From: an uncultured Bacteroidales bacterium
GTDB lineage: Bacteria; Bacteroidota; Bacteroidia; Bacteroidales; Muribaculaceae
Reading direction: 5' to 3'
DNA length: 36,969 bases
NCBI GenBank assembly: GCA_902792435.1
Contig: CADAZN010000026.1
Span: 1-36,969 of the forward strand
The first letter of the stretch is position 1; each line of letters opens with the position of its first letter. Shown here in pieces: positions 8,641-15,999 of this stretch. The position numbers and the translations under genes are program-made. Below the pieces are notes generated by a model. The model was not told the origin of the DNA, did not search any database, and saw only the letters and a program-made list of their open reading frames with translations.

Positions 8641-10695
8641 TTAGAAATCGAGGCCGAGGGTCACGTAGAAGTGAAGGCGATGGGTGTGGCTGCTCCAACC
8701 GAAAGAGCATCCCAATGGGCCGGCGATACCGCTGTTGTAGTAATAACCGAGCTGCACGCCATAAATGGGTTTGCGCGAGAAGATGTCGCCCAACTTGTTG
8801 TTGTGCTCGGCAATGCTGGCGTCGAGCATGGCGTAGTGACGCCCAAAAATGCGCTGCTGCAGTCGCACAGATGCGCTGACGAACTTGCTGTCGAAGAACT
8901 CGGAGTGTCCGAAACCTTCGAGTGGCAGCTGCTGTGGGAAGTATTTGCCATAGGTGGGCCCACCTATAATGTTATAGGCTGTCACTGGCAGGTCATCGCC
9001 AAACACCATGCGGGTCTGCAAGCGTGGGCGTATGTGAGTGCTTTCAGACAGAGGAAATGTCATTTGCCACATTGCCATGAGCGAGGTAAAGCCGCTGTGA
9101 TCTTTCCATTTCGCAAAGTTATCGGTGTAATAAGCCACCTGTGCCTCAGTTCTCATGCCTCGGTGTGTGAAATAGCGATTATCCTCATTGTTGTAGCGCA
9201 GGCGCAGATGATAGTTGAAGTAGTGCTCATTGTCATTGACTTTCATCTCGTTATGTTCGTTCCATAAGCCCTTGAAGAAATGGTAGTGCTCCCATCCCAG
9301 TCCAAGTTCACAATCGAAATTCAAGGCATCGAGCGATAGCAGCTTCACATTCGCCTTCTGATAAATGACCGACATGTTGGCACTGCGATGGCCTCGTGTG
9401 AAAATGTCGTTGTATTTATACCATATTTCATAACCCAATCCCATCTTCTTAAACTTCCATGGTTCCATGTCAAATCCAAACCTGAGCATTGAGCGCAGAC
9501 CCAAGCGCACGGTCAGGTCTAAGTCCTTGTTGACCTTGCCACCCATGTAGTAGTGGCCGTTAAGCTGGAAAGCAACGATGTCCTCGTTGTCATACCTTGC
9601 TCCTATCGACGCCACAATAGTGTTGTTTTTGCGCAAGTCGATCAAGCCACGTTCTTCGTCCTCGATATTCACCAAGCTGGTGATTGCGTGCGTGGGCTTG
9701 GGCATATTGAGGCCATATCCCAGTCCCACTTGCTGCTTGATTATCATCAATGAATCCATCTTAGCGCGCGTCGCCACCTCTCCACGCACCATCAGGGAAT
9801 CAAGAGCTTTTTTAGTGAAACTGCCGCTTGAATAGCCAGTTACTGGCACCTTGATGAGCAGGTCGCAATATTTCTCGTTCTCCTTAGAACGGCGCGACAC
9901 ATCACTGCCGGCCGAACGCTCCATCACGTCCATAAGCGAGCGGAACTGCTTGTTGGGATTAATCACACCGTCAAACTTCACACCTATCACGATGTCGGCA
10001 CCCAGCTGCCTTGCCACATCGGCCGCGAAATTGTTCTTAGCTCCGCCGTCAACGAGCACCATATCGCCCATTCGCACCGGAGTGAAGACTCCAGGAATCG
10101 ACATACTCGAACGAATGCTCTTTACAAGAGAGCCTTTAGTGAGGACCACCTGCTCGTCGTCGACAAGGTCGGTGGCAACACAAGCGAACTGTCGAGGCAT
10201 ATCGGTGAGGAAGTTGATGCTGTCGGCATAATCATGCAGATAGTAGCCAAACACACGCTCCACATTGGTGCCACGAATCACGCCACCAGGCCTCGGGTCT
10301 TTGCTTCCTCCAACATAGAAATCGCGTTCGTAGATATAGGTATTTTGCTCGTCACGCTCATTCAGTGTGAGTCGATTCTGAGCGCTACGATCAAGGAATA
10401 ATTCTACCCAATCCATTGTGCGGAACATGGTTGCGATGTCATCGCTGTTATAGCCCACACTATATAGAGCGCCCACAATGCTTCCCATGCTGGTTCCCAC
10501 CACCATGTCAACAGGGATTCCTGCCTCCTCAATAACCTTGAGTGCACCCACGTGGATGGCTCCCAATGCTCCACCACCACTGAGCACCACTGCCACCTTC
10601 TTGCGATCAGGGCTATCAGCTGTTTCAGGAGTTTGGGCCTTAACACTCATCGATATCATTAGCAATGCCAAAATTGGCAACAAAAACCTTTTCAT
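8641..10695 (-). CDS. Patatin-like phospholipase with C-terminal outer-membrane barrel
   Basis: Exported lipid acyl hydrolase. I chose the ATG at 10695 (MKRFLLPILALLMISMSVKAQ), which gives a clean signal peptide; the frame opens 11 codons earlier. The patatin domain (about residues 33-250) has the oxyanion loop GGGALG (40-45), the nucleophile elbow GTSMG with Ser69, and the catalytic Asp216 in VDGG, so it should be active. The C-terminal 300 or so residues are rich in alternating aromatic beta-strands (GLGYEIWYKYND, HYFNYHLRLRYNNEDNRYF) and end in an aromatic residue (VTLGLDF), typical of an Omp85/BamA-like barrel. This resembles PlpD-type (type Vd) proteins and common Bacteroidota RssA-plus-barrel proteins. 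The substrate is unknown. Confidence 0.88.
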   Translation of the reverse strand: MKRFLLPILALLMISMSVKAQTPETADSPDRKKVAVVLSGGGALGAIHVGALKVIEEAGIPVDMVVGTSMGSIVGALYSVGYNSDDIATMFRTMDWVELFLDRSAQNRLTLNERDEQNTYIYERDFYVGGSKDPRPGGVIRGTNVERVFGYYLHDYADSINFLTDMPRQFACVATDLVDDEQVVLTKGSLVKSIRSSMSIPGVFTPVRMGDMVLVDGGAKNNFAADVARQLGADIVIGVKFDGVINPNKQFRSLMDVMERSAGSDVSRRSKENEKYCDLLIKVPVTGYSSGSFTKKALDSLMVRGEVATRAKMDSLMIIKQQVGLGYGLNMPKPTHAITSLVNIEDEERGLIDLRKNNTIVASIGARYDNEDIVAFQLNGHYYMGGKVNKDLDLTVRLGLRSMLRFGFDMEPWKFKKMGLGYEIWYKYNDIFTRGHRSANMSVIYQKANVKLLSLDALNFDCELGLGWEHYHFFKGLWNEHNEMKVNDNEHYFNYHLRLRYNNEDNRYFTHRGMRTEAQVAYYTDNFAKWKDHSGFTSLMAMWQMTFPLSESTHIRPRLQTRMVFGDDLPVTAYNIIGGPTYGKYFPQQLPLEGFGHSEFFDSKFVSASVRLQQRIFGRHYAMLDASIAEHNNKLGDIFSRKPIYGVQLGYYYNSGIAGPLGCSFGWSSHTHRLHFYVTLGLDF

Positions 10696-10733
10696 TCTAT
10701 ATTTTTTATTATTGGACAAATAAATCAAAGGTG

Positions 10734-10741
10734 CAAAGTTA
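10734..10741 (-). promoter_or_regulatory. -7 element of the patatin-like gene
   Basis: TAACTTTG on the minus strand, 38 bases upstream of the chosen start at 10695. This supports that start over the upstream in-frame codon. No clear TTG at -33; the spacer is T-rich. Confidence 0.6.
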
Positions 10742-10887
10742 CTAAAAAAATTAAAAAAATTCGCACTCCTCCCCTATCCAAATTTGAAAAATGGGCTTTC
10801 AACGCCAGCTCGGTTCGCAGCATTCTATCTTTTACTAATTTTTGGTAAAGATGCTTAACAGTCAATGACGATTACAAAATATGTGTC

Positions 10888-10895
10888 TACCTTTG
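10888..10895 (+). promoter_or_regulatory. -7 element directly before the SGNH hydrolase start
   Basis: TACCTTTG ends only 4 bases before the ATG at 10900. If transcription starts at the usual distance, the mRNA is leaderless or nearly so. Confidence 0.6.
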
Positions 10896-10899
10896 CAAC

Positions 10900-12111
10900 A
10901 TGAAAAACCAAAAACTATCCTTAATTTTAACATTCATGGCAATAACCCTGAGCATGATGGCTCAACCAAAAGGGATTAAATATGAGGCCGATAGCATCTC
11001 GCTCAACGGCGATGACTGGAGCGGCATGAAAGCACAACTCGAGCAACTGAAAAAATCAAAATCTAACGATAAGTTCACCATTGTGCACATTGGCGACTCA
11101 CATGTGCAGCCGGGCATAATAAGCGACGAGGTGCGGCACGCACTACAGCAGAGATATGGAAATGGTGGACGAGGACTGGTTTGCCCTTTGGAGTTAGCAA
11201 GGACCAATCAGCCCGACGACATTGAGCTCACCTCTACCGCCTCGATAGCTGAATCAAGCATACTGCTGTTGCCATCCCGACCAGCAGGTATGGGGATAAC
11301 AGGCGTTGCAGTGAAATTTGCCGGTTCGTCTACAATACTTGACATTTGCACCAAGCAAAAGGGCGATGACTTCGACCGAATCACCCTGTTCCACACCAAA
11401 GGAAAGCAATTTGAGGTAGCACAATCACGGGCGACCATCAAGGGCCACAAAGTGAGCAATTTTGCTACAAATTACAAACTTCGAAACCTCACCGACTCTG
11501 TGTCGCTCAAGCTGCGTGGAAACGGAGCACTTTTTGGAGTGAGACTGCTCAACAACAAGCCTGGTGTGGTGATGGACTGCATTGGCAACAACGGTGCCAC
11601 ATTCGCTAGTTATCTCAGCATCGATGGCTTTGGACAGCAACTCAAAGACCTTGACCCTCAGCTAGTAATCATTTCGCTTGGCACCAACGAAGCCTATGGC
11701 AAAACCTCTTCGTTGGAGAGCAACATCAACGCACTCATCTCGAAAATTAAGAGTGAGTGTCCCAACGTTAAATTCCTTCTCACAACTCCAATAGAGACAC
11801 ACAAGAAAGGCAGGCATGGCTATGTGGCTCAAAGTGGGATTATCGAAGTGAGAAAGATCATCATGGACTATGCCAAGAAGAACAACATTCCAACGTGGGA
11901 CTTCTACACCATTGCAGGCGGTAAAGGCGCTGCACGCAAATGGCTGGCATCCCAGCACATGAGCAGCGACCACCTTCATCTTCTCAAAAAAGGTTACCAC
12001 TTCATGGGCAATCTGTTGGCAAAAGCCTTTATTAAAATGCTGGACAACAAGCCTCCTGAACCACAAGACGAAAGGTTTCAAGAATCCCAATTAAATAGAG
12101 GCCTGGAATAA
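10900..12111 (+). CDS. Secreted SGNH/GDSL hydrolase
   Basis: Periplasmic esterase-like protein, 403 residues. The N-terminus MKNQKLSLILTFMAITLSMMAQ is a signal peptide. All SGNH blocks are present: block I HIGDSHVQ with Ser67, block III SLGTNEAYG with Asn263, and block V SSDHLH with Asp357 and His360. An insertion between blocks I and III (about residues 100-235) looks like an added beta-rich domain. VHIGDSH-type SGNH proteins in Bacteroidota often act on acetyl groups of envelope glycans and often neighbour an MBOAT acyltransferase; no MBOAT is present here, so the substrate is unknown. Confidence 0.85.
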   Translation: MKNQKLSLILTFMAITLSMMAQPKGIKYEADSISLNGDDWSGMKAQLEQLKKSKSNDKFTIVHIGDSHVQPGIISDEVRHALQQRYGNGGRGLVCPLELARTNQPDDIELTSTASIAESSILLLPSRPAGMGITGVAVKFAGSSTILDICTKQKGDDFDRITLFHTKGKQFEVAQSRATIKGHKVSNFATNYKLRNLTDSVSLKLRGNGALFGVRLLNNKPGVVMDCIGNNGATFASYLSIDGFGQQLKDLDPQLVIISLGTNEAYGKTSSLESNINALISKIKSECPNVKFLLTTPIETHKKGRHGYVAQSGIIEVRKIIMDYAKKNNIPTWDFYTIAGGKGAARKWLASQHMSSDHLHLLKKGYHFMGNLLAKAFIKMLDNKPPEPQDERFQESQLNRGLE

Positions 12112-12136
12112 CAACATGCCACGACAATTTGACACA

Positions 12137-12179
12137 AAAAAACGGGGCTAAGGAACATTAAACCTTCGACCCGTTTTTT
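12137..12179 (+). terminator. Rho-independent terminator after the SGNH hydrolase
   Basis: Arms AAAAAACGGG (12137-12146) and CCCGTTTTTT (12170-12179) pair perfectly, with more pairing inside (AAGG with CCTT) and a U-tract built into the 3' arm. A-tract and T-tract symmetry would allow bidirectional use. Confidence 0.85.
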
Positions 12180-12239
12180 CGTCATAGTATTATAAGGTGA
12201 CCCTATAACGAAAAAAAATTAAAAAAATTGTGTGTAGGG

Positions 12240-12269
12240 TTGTTTTATCAAGAAAATTTTGTAATTTTG
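12240..12269 (+). promoter_or_regulatory. Promoter of the small sorting-domain protein
   Basis: TTG (12240-12242), a 19-base spacer, then TAATTTTG (12262-12269): full Bacteroidota consensus. The ATG at 12279 is 10 bases after the -7 element, so the leader is very short. Confidence 0.75.
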
Positions 12270-12278
12270 CAGGTTGAA

Positions 12279-12587
12279 ATGAGACGAATGCTTTACATAT
12301 TGACTCTTAGCATTGCACTTGCCGTGGGAGCGACAAGCGCAACTATCGCTGCACCATCGCGCGTCGAGCAGGTTTCGAGCGACGAGACAACGGTGCTTGG
12401 CGGCAAGGGCACAATATCGATGATTGCTGGCGATAACGATGCCACTTTCAGCATCTTCTCTATCACCGGTCAGCTCATAAAGACCGTGCGCGTCAACGCT
12501 GGAACCAAGATGACGATCGACCTACCCAAAGGCTTTTACATCGTCAAGTGTGCCGGAAAGTGGTCGCGCAAGGTGGTTGTTAAGTAA
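12279..12587 (+). CDS. Small secreted protein made mostly of a C-terminal sorting-like domain
   Basis: The frame opens at 12228, but the promoter -7 box lies inside that extension. The start must therefore be the ATG at 12279 (or the next one at 12288), giving 102 residues. After a signal peptide (LYILTLSIALAVGATSATIAA) there is a linker of about 30 residues, then FSIFSITGQLIKTVRVNAG followed by IDLPKGFYIVKCAGKWSRKV. This strongly resembles the type-A sorting domain (TIGR04183-like) that directs proteins through the type IX secretion system. There is essentially no cargo domain. It could be a free-standing surface module or a remnant; the intact promoter and terminator favour an expressed gene. 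Confidence 0.75.
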   Translation: MRRMLYILTLSIALAVGATSATIAAPSRVEQVSSDETTVLGGKGTISMIAGDNDATFSIFSITGQLIKTVRVNAGTKMTIDLPKGFYIVKCAGKWSRKVVVK

Positions 12588-12631
12588 CCGAGCAAGCACT
12601 CCCAAGCAAACTGAGAATTACTATTTGTGAT

Positions 12632-12660
12632 GCCGTTATTTTGATAACGGCTCTTTTTTT
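12632..12660 (+). terminator. Rho-independent terminator
   Basis: Perfect 8-bp stem GCCGTTAT / ATAACGGC with loop TTTG, followed by TCTTTTTTT. It ends the transcript of the small sorting-domain protein. Confidence 0.9.
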
Positions 12661-12765
12661 ATATACTTAATGCAAGTTGATGCTCAACCACTTGAGTGTT
12701 TCGCCGCATCGGTTTGCAGCCAACTTGGCGCAGGAACAAATAAGTATGTGTTAAAAAAGGTTTAT

Positions 12766-12799
12766 TAGTAGTTTTTTATAATAAAAACTACTATTTTTG
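12766..12799 (+). promoter_or_regulatory. Palindrome overlapping the promoter of the 559-residue surface protein
   Basis: A perfect inverted repeat, TAGTAGTTTTT (12766-12776), spacer TATAAT, AAAAACTACTA (12783-12793), overlaps the -7 element TATTTTTG (12792-12799). It covers the region between -33 and -7, so it is a candidate operator; a weak terminator is the alternative reading. The rest of the 12588-12896 spacer holds the upstream terminator and an A/T-rich leader of about 90 bases. Confidence 0.6.
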
Positions 12800-12896
12800 T
12801 GAGTTTTTATAACAGATTTATTCCATTTGAATGTTACGATGGATTTTTGTTGTATTACCTTTTTAAAAACTAATTCATTAAAACCTATACAAAAAA

Positions 12897-14576
12897 ATGA
12901 AAAAAATTTTTACTCTCACTTTGCTTGCAGTCTTGATGGTGACTGCATTCAGCGCTAACGCTGTCACGCCACTACCCGACCAGGGCGTGTACCGCATCCA
13001 GAACGTGTATTCAGGCACGTGGGTAAAACTCCAACACAACTACCTTGCCGACATCACTGCTCTCACCTACGAGGATGCAAGCCCTCTGCTGGTGTGGTAC
13101 GGCGAGCGTGACGAAAACGGAGAGGCGTTGCTCACCAACCTCAGTGGTGACGGTGGCGACATGATTGAGACACTTGAGTTTATCAAGGGCCTTGTTGAAG
13201 AGACGCTAGAGTATAACGACAAGCCTACATGGTTCCTTGAGGAAATGTTCCAGCTGCATCTTGTGCCCACTGGCGATCCCGACGGCTCAGTGTTCCTGTG
13301 TGTCGACGTTCCTCCAATTGACGATTGGGAGGAGATCCGCGACATCATCCTTGAGGCTGCTGCTGGACAGACCGCAGTGACCTATTACATCACCCACATG
13401 GTACCAGGCAACCGCCACTACATGGGCATCGACTACGACGGCAGCTTTGGCTATCGCCTGCAGGCCGGCACCGAGGAAGGCACCGACATCAAGTTCCTCA
13501 TGGTGCGTGAAGACCTTCAAGGTGGCTACTGCTTTGTGAAGACTGCGTCGGCTACTGCCGAGAATCCCTACCTGCGCCGCGTGCACAGCATGACAAGCAC
13601 CGTTGATTTGGCACAGGCTCACAACGATGCCAGCGCAGTTTTTGATCTCGCTGTTGATGGTATCAAGGTGAACCGTTTGGCTGTTCAAGGTCTTGACCTG
13701 GCACCTCTGGCACAAGCTATCGAGGGCTCTTACTTGGCACTTTGCCCCACCAACACCACTGCCGAGAAGTTTATCTATGACGCTTACGCTCTCAAGCTGC
13801 AGCTCCCCGATGAGGTAAATGCTGCTGCAGTGATTGCTGCCGCCACCCAAGCTCTGGGCGAGAACAGCGAGATAGTTGCTGCCTTAAGTGCTCACAGCGA
13901 GATGATTAAAAACCGCGCAGCCCTCTATTTCGTTCATAGCGACAACGGCGGCGTTACCATTGCTGGAGATGCCGACTATGCTGACTATGGCGACGACGCT
14001 AAGTGGAAAATTGAGTTTATCGACACCCAAGACAACTATCTGGCACCTGCTGCCGAGGTTGAGGCAAATGGCAAGTATTACACCACCCTTTACACCGCTT
14101 TCCCCTACGAACTTGTGGGCAGCTTGACTGCTTATAGCGTAATGGCGGTTAGCGCAGACGGCGTTCCCCAGCTGGAAGAGCTCGATATGGATGTAATTCC
14201 TGCCGGCACTCCCGTGCTACTGGAAATGGAGACCAACAATGAAGAGAATCACATGATAATGCCTGTTGCCGATGGCTCTAAGGTTGGTCGTGAGGCTCCC
14301 AAGTCGATGCTCAAAGGTACGCTCTTCGACGACGACACCGAGAACGACAAGGCCAACATGCTCACCTTGCAAGGTGGTCTCAATTTTGCCATTGACAACA
14401 ATGCCGACTACATGCCAGCCAACAAGGCTTGGGCCGACAAGACCAAGCCAACTGCCATCACAACCGTTGGCACCGATGCCCAAGGCGACAACACCATCTA
14501 CGACCTCATGGGCCGCAAGGTGGTGAACCCAACCCACGGCATCTACATCCAGAACGGCAAGAAAATCGTCCTCTAA
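12897..14576 (+). CDS. Large secreted surface protein of unknown function
   Basis: 559 residues with signal peptide MKKIFTLTLLAVLMVTAFSANA. The N-terminal part (VYRIQNVYSGTWVKLQ) resembles lectin/ricin-like openings found in many Bacteroidales surface proteins. The middle is helical, and a module near residues 375-460 reads GKYYTTLYTAFPYEL then DVIPAGTPVLLEME then EENHMIMP. The protein ends IYDLMGRKVVNPTHGIYIQN plus GKKIVL, a short sorting-tail-like end common in this group. The EENHM/IPAGTPV module is shared with the large protein at 15992-18535, so the two are partial paralogues. No catalytic motif recognised. Confidence 0.8.
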   Translation: MKKIFTLTLLAVLMVTAFSANAVTPLPDQGVYRIQNVYSGTWVKLQHNYLADITALTYEDASPLLVWYGERDENGEALLTNLSGDGGDMIETLEFIKGLVEETLEYNDKPTWFLEEMFQLHLVPTGDPDGSVFLCVDVPPIDDWEEIRDIILEAAAGQTAVTYYITHMVPGNRHYMGIDYDGSFGYRLQAGTEEGTDIKFLMVREDLQGGYCFVKTASATAENPYLRRVHSMTSTVDLAQAHNDASAVFDLAVDGIKVNRLAVQGLDLAPLAQAIEGSYLALCPTNTTAEKFIYDAYALKLQLPDEVNAAAVIAAATQALGENSEIVAALSAHSEMIKNRAALYFVHSDNGGVTIAGDADYADYGDDAKWKIEFIDTQDNYLAPAAEVEANGKYYTTLYTAFPYELVGSLTAYSVMAVSADGVPQLEELDMDVIPAGTPVLLEMETNNEENHMIMPVADGSKVGREAPKSMLKGTLFDDDTENDKANMLTLQGGLNFAIDNNADYMPANKAWADKTKPTAITTVGTDAQGDNTIYDLMGRKVVNPTHGIYIQNGKKIVL

Positions 14577-14724
14577 ACGGCAACGGAGTGCCACAAGTGG
14601 CAGAAATCCAGCAAATCACTTCAAATCAAACAATCTGAGTGATTTGAAAAAATTTGAATGATTTCTCGCCGTCAGGCGACTTGCAAAGCCAATTTAGAGA
14701 ATCAGGGAAATGGTTGTCAACTCA

Positions 14725-15999
14725 ATGAGAATATGGATAGTGACACTTGTGACGGGCCTAGTGCTCGCCACAAGCGCCGCCGTTCATGCCCAAGACAAAA
14801 TCCCCTGGACCCACGGCGGCCCACTCCTCCCCGACAGCAGCAACTTCGTCACCGCAAGCCTGCTGGTGATTGAGCCAGGTCCCAAAACTGTATCAGCTAT
14901 GGGGCATAGTGCAATTCGCTTAGAGTGTCCTGTTCACAATTTGGACTATTGTTTTACTCTTGAGAACAATCCAGAATACAGTACTCTATCTTTTATTTTA
15001 GGCAAGACTCCTGCACATGATATCGCAGTCCCAACTAATGAGTTTCTCAAAGAATTCGTTGCTGAGAAACGCAGGGTGATGCAATATGAGCTAAATTTAA
15101 CTCTTCATGAGAAGCAGGAACTATGGCGAGCCGCCGACATTGAATTTTCCAATGAAGGAAATCGGTTGTTCAATTATTCTTATGATGGAACCGACAATTG
15201 CACATCAATATGTCTTGAGCTAATTGAGCAAGCACTTATCGATGAAAAAATCGTAGTCGATAAGATGCCCAGCATTCTCACAAAGAATAATGGCACTTAT
15301 TTTCGTCATATGTCACGGCGTTCACCATGGGTGCAGTTTCTGCTGATAACATTAGCTGGTACCGCATGTGACGAAACTTGGGATATGCGCAATCGCATGG
15401 CTCCTGAGGTGATTATTCCTTTGTTTGAACACTCATATTTTGAGGGGCAACAAAGAAAAAGAGCCATGTTGAAAGGAGAAGGCAAAGAGTTGGTACGTGG
15501 AGGGGCACAGATTGCTCCAAATCCTATCACCCCAGTTTGGGTGTTTGGTGGATTATTGGTTCTTGCACTTATAATTTCGTTGCTTCAGTTCTTTCATATT
15601 GGAAAGAATTTAGTTCGATTATTTGATATTGGATTGTTCATTTTCCAATTACTGATAGCCTTGCTACTCCTTACAACTAGTAGCTATGGCTCTATAGTTG
15701 GAACTCATTGGAACTGGTACCTTATCCCATTCAATCCACTGCCATTAATAATTTGGCTTATCTGGCGCAAGCATAAAGGATTCTACAAGGTCTACTTGTT
15801 CTACACAGCGGTGCTGGTACTTTTCATCTTGGCAACACCACTGAGCGAACAACTCGACCTTCCACATCAGCTAATCACTGCAACACTCGCAGTGAGATGC
15901 TTATTTAATTATATCGACGGTAAGCACAATGCCACTACCGATACAATGACTTCTAAAACAAAAAAAAGAAAACTCAAAAAAATAAAAAGTGATGCTTAA
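14725..15999 (+). CDS. DUF4105 (Lnb N-terminal-like) membrane protein
   Basis: 424 residues from the ATG at 14725 (MRIWIVTLVTGLVLATSAAVHA, a good signal peptide); an in-frame ATG at 14710 adds five residues. The periplasmic domain has the DUF4105 pattern: LLVIEPGPKTVSAMGHSAIRL with a conserved His, and SYDGTDNCTSICLELI with a conserved Cys, a His/Cys pair like that in papain-fold and Lnb-type enzymes. Three or four transmembrane segments follow (from about residue 272), with the family motif THWNWYLIPFNPLPLIIW. It may be a cell-envelope acyl-transfer or hydrolytic enzyme; its function in Bacteroidales is not established. The last 8 bases overlap the start of the next gene. The first 50 or so codons are GC-rich and the middle is clearly AT-richer. 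Confidence 0.82.
   Translation: MRIWIVTLVTGLVLATSAAVHAQDKIPWTHGGPLLPDSSNFVTASLLVIEPGPKTVSAMGHSAIRLECPVHNLDYCFTLENNPEYSTLSFILGKTPAHDIAVPTNEFLKEFVAEKRRVMQYELNLTLHEKQELWRAADIEFSNEGNRLFNYSYDGTDNCTSICLELIEQALIDEKIVVDKMPSILTKNNGTYFRHMSRRSPWVQFLLITLAGTACDETWDMRNRMAPEVIIPLFEHSYFEGQQRKRAMLKGEGKELVRGGAQIAPNPITPVWVFGGLLVLALIISLLQFFHIGKNLVRLFDIGLFIFQLLIALLLLTTSSYGSIVGTHWNWYLIPFNPLPLIIWLIWRKHKGFYKVYLFYTAVLVLFILATPLSEQLDLPHQLITATLAVRCLFNYIDGKHNATTDTMTSKTKKRKLKKIKSDA

Noticed and set aside
13287-13850. 187-codon minus-strand open frame inside the 559-residue surface protein gene
   Set aside because: The sense protein has a signal peptide, promoter and sorting tail; the antisense frame has none.
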